DNA of 64,000 nucleotides from Podospora pseudoanserina (taxonomy: Eukaryota; Ascomycota; Sordariomycetes; Sordariales; Podosporaceae), in assembly GCF_035222485.1 (NCBI RefSeq), contig NC_085922.1, forward strand, positions 2,495,001 through 2,559,000. Reading direction: 5' to 3'. Below, in pieces: positions 55,804-64,000 of the stretch. Every line of letters starts with the position of its first letter. Position 1 is the first letter of the stretch. The translations under genes and the position numbers were made by a program. The notes beneath the pieces were generated by a model that was not told the DNA's origin, ran no database searches, and was given only the letters and a program-made list of their open reading frames with translations.

Positions 55804-58789
55804 ATGTCGCCCGACGGCCCCAACAGCAGTAGCAACAACAACAGCAGCAGCAGTAATATCCGAGTCTTTGTGCGCTGGCACGAGCAGGTCGTCTTCGCTG
55901 GCGAGGAGGTCAAGTGCACCATCACGTTCAAAAACGTCGCCCGTCCACCAGGCAGCAACAACTGCAACGGCAGCAGCAAGAACCATGTCTCAACACCGCT
56001 GAGTAGTCTGAAGCCCTTTTCGCAGCGGGAACGGCTGCGCCAACCTTCCCCTTTACACCCCGGCGCATCATCATCATCGGGTGGGAGGTCGAAGCACAGT
56101 TCTAGCAGCAGTCTCGCGCCGCCGTCGGCTGCTGCTGCCGGGGGCAGGGGCCATCACAGGTCGAGTCTCTCGCTTTCCGTCCCGTCTGCGGCTTCCCGAG
56201 CGAGGGCGGGTTCGATTCAGAGTCCGACTCCGTGGACGCCCGCGACGCCGAACTCACCTGCGCTTTCAGCGAGGGGTGGTGTTGGTGGTGGTAATGGTGG
56301 AGGCGTGTCATCGCCGTCTGGATCGGGGACGCAGAGGAATGGGCATGGACATAAGCGGTCTGTGTCGATTGTTTCGATTGGGTCGTCGGTGAGCACGATT
56401 GGGGGTGGTGGGGATGATGGGCAGAGTGTTGCTGGCTCTGCGAGCTCTAAGCGGTCGGGGAGAGGTCATACTAGAGCTTCGAGTCTCCAGATTCTGCCGA
56501 GGGCTGGCTTGTTTAATGGGCCGCGGTCTGGTGAGTTTTTTGTGATTTTGAGGAGAGGGTAAGGGTAGGGGACTGATTATTGGATGTGTAGCAACTACGC
56601 CGAGACTAACAGCTTCGCAATCTTCGCCTTTATTTCACGCGTCATACCCACCCGAACGAAGCCTGAATGGGCGGCGCTCGGGTGGCTCAACTGCGCCTGG
56701 GACACCGAGGGTCGGAGGTTCGAAGATTTCGCCCACGTCAGAGCCGCCGAATCCGCTGGCAGAGTTTAGGTTCCCTGCGGCAGCTTCACCGGCTACGCCG
56801 ATAACACCTGGGATGCCGCCAACGCCGGGCCCGGGACGCTCAGAGGATGACTTGCTTAGCTCGAGTGGAGCGACGGCTGGGTTCCTGAACAATCTGCCTA
56901 TACGTCAGCGAGACCAGGTTCCGACGATTAACGAGCACGGAGCCACGCTGCCGGCAAGGGTTTTGTCGACTACGAGTATAGCGGGAACACCCAGAAGCAG
57001 TGGCGAGTTTTATTCGATGAGTAACAACTCATCCGAGACGTTGGCCTCCGAGTATGTGCTACATCAGCCGCTTAGGACGCAGCCGCGCCCGCCCCATAGC
57101 AGGAGGACGTCAAATCTGGTGCCTACTGCGGTGAGGCCGCCGGAATCTCTGATGATGGGGTATGCGCAGGTGCAAGGGTCATTTACGCTGGATGGATCGC
57201 TCGTGAATCTCGCGCCGTTTGAAGCGGTGAAGCGGAAGGCGGTAGTTGGTGGGCACGGGGGTGGTGTTATTGGGTTGGAAACGAACACTAAGCGGGACAG
57301 CGGTCTGCTGAGGAGCTTTGGATGGGGGAGTATCACCAGCTCGATTGGAGAACTGCTAGGCGGCGGCGAGCTCAGCACGATTAAGGAAATGCGAGGGCTC
57401 GCGGGCTCCAAGGCGGTGCCCCTTTTGTCAACACCACAGTCAATCCTGTTTGTTGATTTACAGCTCGGACCCGGGGAGAGCATGGCTTATGAATACACGT
57501 TCAAGCTCCCCAAGGGATTGCCACCAACCCACCGAGGGAAAGCCATGAAAATCTTCTACAGCCTGGTGATTGGCACCCAACGGCCTGGAGGAGCGAAAGA
57601 GCAACAAGTCAAATCAGTCGACATCCCATTCCGCGTCCTAGGGAGTGTGAACAGCCACGGCGAGATTCTGGGGCACGACCTCATGTCTCCGTATATCATC
57701 CTGCGAGACCAGGCGGTCGTAAAACCGGCCAGCAAGGAGTCGTCATCCTCTTCTCAGCTGATGGTCTCCAAACCAAAACCCCCACCCCCCACAACAGGTC
57801 CAGCATCAACCATGGCCTCGTTTTTGTCCTACGTGGACGAGCTGCTCACCAAATCCCACGACAACCCCACTGCCGGGCTGTTATCCCCAACAGCGATGCC
57901 CACCTCGCGGCGTCCATCGACGTACTCGATGTCGGACGCCGGTTTCGGCGGGCTACCACCACCGACAGCGAAAGAAGCCATCGACCTTGCCATCCTCCGC
58001 TCCAACCTGACCACCTCTCCGGGCCAACAGTCGACCAACCGGTTCGAGATTGCGCGCAACGGCCGCCGCGTGGGGGTGGTCATGCTTGCCCGACCGGCCT
58101 ACAGGTTGGGAGAGATTGTGACGCTGGTGATTGATTTTAGTAACGCGGAGATACCCTGCTACGCGGTCCACGCCGCGCTGGAGACGTCGGAGAAGATTCT
58201 CGATCCGGGGCTCGCGCTGAGGAGCGAGGCGAGTGTTTATAGAGTGACAAGAAAGGTGTGGGTGAGCCAGAGCGAGGCGGCCATGTACGGACGGAGGGTG
58301 GTGTTTCAGCCGACGATACCGGTGAGTGCGACGCCGGAGTTTGAGACGACGGGGATTGGGCTGGGGTGGAGGGTTAGGTTGGAGTTTGTGGTGCCTGTTG
58401 ATTTGGAGCCGCAGCTTGGCAGCAACAATAACAACCGGCAGCAGGAACAGCAGAAGGGGGGGTTAGGGGATGTGGAAGAGGAGGAAGAGGAGGAGGAGGA
58501 GGAAGGGGAAGGGGATAGGTTGAGAGGGAGAGGAGAGGAAGGGGTAGGGTTGGGGTTGAGCGGGGTGAATACTGGTGGGAATGGAGGGCAGGTGGTGAAG
58601 AGTAAGGGGCATCCGTTGCTCGAGGAGATTAGCAGGGATGATAGAGGGGGTTTGGTGATGGTGGCGGTGGAGAATTTGACGTGTGAGAGCTTTGAGGTGG
58701 CGGTGCCGTTGAGGGTATATGGGGCTGTTTGTAATGGGTTGGAGAGGTTGGAGAGGGATGAGGCGTTGGAGGAGGGGTTGGTTGTTTAG
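55804..58789 (+). CDS. RGP1: Rgp1 homologue, Ypt6/Rab6 GEF subunit
   Basis: Two exons: join(55804..56530, 56592..58789), 974 residues. The 61-nt intron (GTGAGT...TGTAG) restores a frame that otherwise stops. The N-terminus NIRVFVRWHEQVVFAGEEVKC is the first arrestin-like beta segment. It is followed by a long Ser/Gly-rich insert (residues 45-350). The conserved part begins at GYAQVQGSFTLDGSLVNL and includes GLLRSFGWGSI, GESMAYEYTFKLPKGLPPTHRGKAMKIFY, VDIPFRVLG and FEIARNGRRVGVVMLARPAYRLGEIVTLVIDF. This is the Rgp1 family; in yeast Rgp1 with Ric1 activates the Golgi GTPase Ypt6 (Rab6) for endosome-to-Golgi traffic. Near the end an 11-residue Glu run interrupts the last domain. GC content and AGG/GGG codon use rise sharply after 58250, as in the ELP1 3' end. 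Confidence 0.9.
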
Positions 58790-59003
58790 ATGGGCGGGGG
58801 GGGGCTTGTATATATTTATCGGTGCATGAATTGGGTATTGAATGGTCAAAGCAGTCCTATCACCCAGCGAGTGTGTGCTATGTATCATTCACGGCACGAT
58901 CTAAGAGCGTTTCCAAAGTCATTGATTGAACTTGTTGCATATTTCCCACCCCCAACTATTCTTTCCTCCTGCAGAAACACAAAACAGCCACCCATTTGAT
59001 ACG

Positions 59004-59037
<34 letters not shown>

Positions 59038-59461
59038 CACTACATACAAATATCGCGATCACCCAGGACATCTCGTACAAAAAGCCAACACACATCGTGC
59101 AACCCTTAGTCCTATACTTGCTATACAAAGATGCCAAGACCATATACAACCAGCTTATACTCCAGACAAGAAATCATATCCTCATAATTTTGACTTCCTC
59201 AATCCTCCGGGAGAAGAGGGGTAAGATATCGACAAGCCCTGTCCACCTCTTTTGAGACAGGATCCAGAAAACAAAAGGAGAGACAAGAAAAGATTAAACG
59301 CCATCCTAATGCATGCAAAAAAACAAAAAGAGGTTCGGTTGTGTGTGTCCAGCAGGCAAAATCCAAACAAGAAAAAATCTCCTTCCCAAAATGATCTATG
59401 CCCCTTTCCTGTTTCCGACCAAAAAAAACCCCCCCCAAAAAAACCAACGAGATATTTATCA
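58790..59461. other. Tail-to-tail intergenic region
   Basis: This lies between convergent ends (58789 plus, 59462 minus), with 3' UTRs of both genes, a (CT)n tract, A-rich blocks and poly-C/poly-A runs near 59428-59440. No gene is recognised. Confidence 0.6.
59003..59037. repeat. (CT)n microsatellite
   Basis: About fourteen CT units with a final TTCTCT lie in the convergent intergenic region. On the minus strand this would be (GA)n in the ADAM gene 3' flank. Confidence 0.9.
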
Positions 59462-61861
59462 TTAGGCATAACGATACGGCGTCGAGCGCATTGGCTCCCA
59501 CCCTTGCTGCTGTGGTTGGTGATACCCTTGCTGCCCCGGTGCTGGTCCACGCATGGCGGGCATTCCGTTGCCGTAGGGGTATGGTGGCGGTACCGGCTTG
59601 GGAATCTTGCGGTGGCTTCTGCTCGACTTCCGGCAGCAGCTGAACAGGCAGCTGCAGACGGCCATGAGGAAGAGAAGACCGACAACGATAACCACCGGGA
59701 TGAAGATTGGCTTGTTGTCGTTGATCCAGTCGAGAACCTGCTTGCCGAGTTGTGTACCCTGGCAGTTACCGTTGAAGCACTTGCCACCACCTTCGCAGGG
59801 GGTGCCGTCGAGGAAATACTGTCGCATGGAAAAGCAAGTGTTGGGCCCAAACTCGGGGGACTGGCAAGACAAGGTGCAGCCGCTGCTCGAGCATGAGTAG
59901 GTATCGTTGTTTGTGGTCAAACGGCCCATCATCGTCTTGCACTGAAGGTCGCGGGATGTGCAGCGGCCAGAAGCACACTGCAGGCCAGCGCCAGGTTCAC
60001 CGCAGCTATCTCCGTCTGGACGGCTCTCATCAGCTGGGCAAGCAGCTGCTGTCCCTGAACACCTCTCCTCAGGATCGCAAGGACCGGTGCTAGCACGGCA
60101 GACGCTCCCTTGGGCCGCGAAACGACATTGGCCAGTACAGCATTCATCATTGGAGAAATCACACTGGCTGCCCGTGGTGAACTTGCAAGTCCTGGGGTCG
60201 CAGCATGGGTTGCCCGCGCAGGACTGCTCCCCGCCGCAGTCGCAGTCCTCGCCAGCTTCAACAATGCCGTTTCCACACTGCTGGCCAGTAATGGTGATGA
60301 GGTTCCTGTTGCTGACGAGACAGCTGGCTCGCTGGGAGCTACGCCCAAGGAAGCTGCAGATGTTGCCTACACTGCAGGGTGAAAACTGCGTGATGCCGCT
60401 GCCTGTCGAAGGGTTCATGATAAAGTTGGCCTGTGCATCGCAAGACTGGCTCGACAGTGGGCAGCACTGTGACTGCTTGTCCTCGCCGCGGGAACATGAA
60501 CCCTGTCCGCAGTCATGAACAGCTCCAAAGGTGTGTCCAGTCTCGTGGGCAAAGACAAGCCATTCGGTGGATGTCCGTACAACGACATTGGCAGCAGCCG
60601 TGGTCTCGTTCCCCTGTTGCGTGGCTCCACGCTGGCAGACAGCCCCCAACCAAGCCAGGCCAACGGCATTATCAGTCCCGCAGCTCGTCAACAGCGTCCA
60701 GTAAGCATTGCCGTCCCCTTCCCATCGGCCGCGCCACTCTGAGAACTGGCTCAGACGTTGAGTAATAGTAATGCTGTCACTGCAGGGCGTGTTCCAGGGC
60801 GCGGTTTGGGGGGGTGTGCCTGGGCACTGAGCATCGCTGATGGTCAAGTTCTGAATACCCAGCGAGATGTTGAATGTTCTCTCGTACAACTCCGAGGCCG
60901 AGTTCACGATATCGATGATGTTGGCTCGCACTTCCTCCTTGTTCCTAAACTTGGAAGTGTAACCGCAGTCGGTGGCGATACCGATCAAGGCAACCCTTTT
61001 TGTGGTCGGACATCCCTGCGTCGAACCAATCGACCCGGCCAAGTTGACACCAGCACCGTTTCCACCGATCTGATCCTGCCGCCCAAACAGAGCCCGAGGG
61101 CTGATAGATGCGCCTTCTGTCAGAGGCTCGTTAAAGGCCCGATACACAAGGCTGTTGGAACCCTGGTTGGAAAGAAGGTCATCAGAGGCGCAGGTTTCCA
61201 TGCTGCCCAGATCACGCTTGAGATCGACATGGCCAGGCTCAGGGCTGAGATCAGTGTCGCGCCAAACAACCATGTAGTCGTCATCCTCCTCGTCGACTTC
61301 GGGGTCGCCCTCGATCGCGAGCGCACGATACGAACTGGCAGTCTTGACGTGATGGTGGTTTCCTGAAATGGTGAATACGCCCGTGAAGATGGGATTTTTC
61401 CCATCGCGGATCAAGCTGATTCGAGCCCAGCCCACATGCTTCCACTCGGTCGAGCCGTCTTCCTTGACCCAACTCTCTCCCTTGAACACACGGATCGCTC
61501 GCCTGTCGAGCGGTTCGACCTTGGTGATTGTACCATCGGCACCGACATGTTGGATCGCTGCGTCATCACTGAAGAGATCTGTGTTTGGGTCCAATGAGAG
61601 ACGGACAATTTGATGCTTGCTGTGAAGGTGGAATGTGACGTCGAATGAGGTATGGGCGTGCACCCGATGCGATGGTGTTTGGATGTTGATGTCCTCAATG
61701 CGCGTTACATAGGACAGCGATCTTCGTTGTACAGAGTGCGCTTGGGTGTTGTGTCAGCTAATGGCACCTTTTGGTTTGTAGCAATCGAGCATACCTATCG
61801 CATTTTGGAACAGTAGACCTGCAGCTGTGAGGGCGGCCGCGAAGGCCTTGGTAAGAAGCAT
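59462..61861 (-). CDS. ADAM-type membrane metalloprotease
   Basis: Two exons on the minus strand: complement(join(59462..61740, 61795..61861)), 781 residues; the 54-nt intron (GTATGC...CCCAAG) has a CTGAC branch site. Exon 1 supplies the signal peptide MLLTKAFAAALTAAGLLF. A propeptide follows. The zinc protease domain has HETGHTFGAVHDC (421-433), the HExxHxxGxxHD motif of metzincins with three His ligands and catalytic Glu, and FIMNPSTG as the Met-turn. Next come a disintegrin-like domain (from CGNGIVEAGEDCDCGGEQ, about 511-600) and a Cys-rich region with GGKCFNGNC. One membrane helix (FIPVVIVVGLLFLMAVC, about 700-722) and a short Pro/Gln-rich cytosolic tail close the protein. This is the full ADAM architecture, seen in fungal ADM-B-type proteins of the cell surface; substrates are unknown. 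Confidence 0.94.
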
Positions 61862-64000
61862 AATTCAATTAGTCGTATTTGCGTTCCCTATGTATGCCGC
61901 CTGCCCATAAACGAAAGAGTGGTATTAGGAGTGAAAGGATAGACCAGAGTGTCTAGCTGTCGGCCGTAGAGAATGTTGCGGAGGTCCTTCTATAAGTCCT
62001 CTGCCGCATTCAAGAGTGGAGGCGAATCGATGGACTCGCAAGCAAGGAGGGAGAGGAAGGAACAAAGCAGGCGAACGGGAAGTCTTTTGTTGGTTGAAAA
62101 GAGAGAGAGAATGATGGGAACCAGTGGCAGTGCACCGTATTTTGTCAGATGGGTGTAGCGAGCGGCTTGGTGAGTGGCCAGGAGACAGCGGACAACAAGA
62201 ACTCCCGCCCAGCAAACGACAAGCCTTGGACAACTCCCCAGCGCTTCGCTGCACCGTGCGAACATGACAGCTCTCTCCAGGGGGGTCCGCCATGCCAGTG
62301 AGGCAGGCGCCTGGGGCTGTCTGTCAGCAGCTTGGAACGGCATCCTCCTCAAACCCCCTCAGACGGATATGCGCAAGCCTTATTCCAGCCCACCCAGCCC
62401 CGACAGTGTTGCCGACCTCACTGCTTTTCTCTCTTCTATCACGATGTCTACTTTCTTCTGCATAGCTCAACACTGTGCCCAACCTCCAAGAAAGCAAGAT
62501 AGCTACGCCAAGGTCCCTTGGCTACACTACGTAACCCAAGCGGCCGTTGCGAATGATCCCTTGTGTCGGTTTCAGAAGCGCACTCAAACAGACCCCAGGA
62601 TGGCCTCTGCCCCTGGCCACCCCCTCAGCCTCGACCAAAGGCGAGCAGGTGCCATCCACCCTAGAGTAGCGTCAGCTTTAAATTGGTGGAGTCGCCAGCT
62701 TCTGCCCATCTCGTTTGGGAATTAGCCTTTTGATATCGATCTGTTTTTGCAACATGTCGGACGAAGCTGCTTTGCGGGTTGCGGGGTGACAACCTTCGAT
62801 CTGTGCAGACAACCATCAAGATGCCCACCAGCCTTGCTCGGTGTTGACCTCGGATCAGTTCTGCGTACGGACAACAGTGAGCACCAGCCCCGCCGCTCAA
62901 CTCCCCGCTTCCTGCTGAGCAATCCTCTGCAAATCTCTCGCACTGTGCTGCGCAGCTCTGAAAGTTGTTTACGGCGCCACCCGAAGGTCACCACCGCAAC
63001 CAGCCTGTGGAATATAGATCACTTGAGAGCGGAATATACAAATTAGGCGGCGGTCAACGGGTGTCGGTGCTGGATATTTTCCTGGAAACCCCCGGCAATT
63101 TTTCAGTCGCACGATACACAACACACCACTTGAAAATATCTTTTTCAACCTTCACAAAGTCAGTTTTTGATTCCCTTTTTGCAGAACTCCGAGATACCCG
63201 GAACTGTCAAATGCCAAGGGAGACAGCGGGCTTGGACCATGTCATTGCATACGCGTCCATAGCTGCTTTCACACGGCAACATCGGATTTAAGCCTCTTTG
63301 CGACCTGATCTCCAACATGGCCATCAAGATTTCAGAGATCGGACTTTGGCAGAAATGCCAAGTGCCACCAATGAAAGAAAGATCCAGATAACCGTTCGAC
63401 ACAAGATCCAAACATCCAGCTAGTATAAAAATGCCGTTTGTCCACGATGGCAGCAAAGAGAGCACCAACAACCAGGTTTGACAACAACAGATGAAAATAT
63501 CGTCCCGTCTGATGCATATGCAGGCCCAATATCTGCGAGCTTCCGGTTTTGGCCCGCCCGGTCCAACCTGTCATCTGCGCCTCTGTTACCTCGGGGTAAG
63601 GTGTCTCCCCGCATTGCTTATACATCTTGACCTATCAAGACGACCATATCCACTACAGGATGACGATTTTTTGATACTGTCTTTGGGTCTCCATGGCCAG
63701 GAGGCCTCAGAAGTGGCCTGTGGGCCGAGTTATCCGGCTTGTTGATTCCAAAGTCGCTACTGTTGTCAGACGAAAATATGGCAGACAGTGGCGGATATTA
63801 GACAGGTTGTGCAAGGCTCGCCTTTTCTGCCTCCAGGAAGTCAGATATACTCCCTCCAAGATTCCACATGCGTATAATCTTCCAGATCTGCAAGTGATAT
63901 TCCCCTCTCATCTTCAAATGCTGGATGATGCACATACAGCACCACGCCTCTTGAGCACATATACGTTGTATCCTTATGGCAGAAGCACATGATGATCTTA
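61862..64000. other. ADAM upstream region to right edge
   Basis: The first few hundred bases are the promoter and leader of the minus-strand ADAM gene. I recognise no gene in the remaining 1.8 kb; frames such as 62174-62725 (plus, 183 codons) have no domain. An incomplete gene beginning outside the window cannot be excluded. Confidence 0.5.

Noticed and set aside
62174-62725. 183-codon plus-strand frame upstream of the ADAM gene
   Set aside because: No family resemblance; sits in the expected divergent promoter region.
1-64000. Transposable elements or RIP-mutated repeats
   Set aside because: I found no transposase, reverse transcriptase or integrase motif, no long terminal repeats, and no strongly AT-rich stop-filled block. 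A k-mer or RIP-index scan would be decisive.

Overview
This is a window of nuclear DNA from a filamentous ascomycete. Many short introns (mostly 51-80 nt, GT...AG, CTRAC-like branch sites), a solitary dispersed 5S rRNA gene and the gene families point to Sordariomycetes, probably a relative of Neurospora, Podospora or Chaetomium; that placement is inferred from gene families and not from a search. I assign 16 protein-coding genes, two tRNA genes and one 5S rRNA gene, plus one weak candidate small spliced gene. Exon joins were derived by hand from splice motifs, reading frame and family conservation.

Layout. 0-9 kb: 3' end of ELP1 (Elongator), tRNA-Gly(GCC), a small Cys-rich secreted protein on the minus strand, a 5S rRNA gene, then about 4 kb without a recognised gene that probably includes the long leader of the next gene. 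9-20 kb: an IME2-type protein kinase, an Hsp70/HSP12A-like ATPase, a protein with a (His-Asn)n repeat and a conserved C-terminus, and a small conserved fungal protein. 20-26 kb: ribosomal protein L3 (six exons) and the TPR corepressor SSN6/CYC8 (rcm-1 type), both on the minus strand. 26-34.4 kb: more than 8 kb without a recognised gene, holding one candidate small spliced ORF and a conspicuous double stem-loop with inverted GATA motifs.

34-46 kb: a TMEM115-like rhomboid-related membrane protein, a LisH/WD40 protein of the TBL1/SIF2 type, a GFA/CENP-V-like zinc protein, a membrane-anchored short-chain dehydrogenase and an inositol/sugar-type MFS transporter. 48-62 kb: a DHA1-type MFS transporter, a kinase-fold protein whose catalytic motifs are degenerate (probable pseudokinase), tRNA-Trp(CCA), an Rgp1 homologue (Ypt6/Rab6 exchange factor subunit) and an ADAM-type membrane metalloprotease. 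The last 2 kb has no gene I can support.

How the genes relate. Most are unlinked housekeeping or regulatory genes, and I see no biosynthetic cluster, mobile element or CRISPR array. Two transcriptional corepressor components (SSN6, TBL1/SIF2-like) and a meiotic-type kinase share the window, as do two Golgi-trafficking proteins (TMEM115-like, Rgp1), but nothing shows that this is more than coincidence. The points most worth a second look are the double stem-loop at 31.9 kb, the pseudokinase, the HN-repeat protein, the secreted protein with an internal GRKR site, the intron-ambiguous genes and the palindromic CACGTG site in the RPL3/SSN6 interval.
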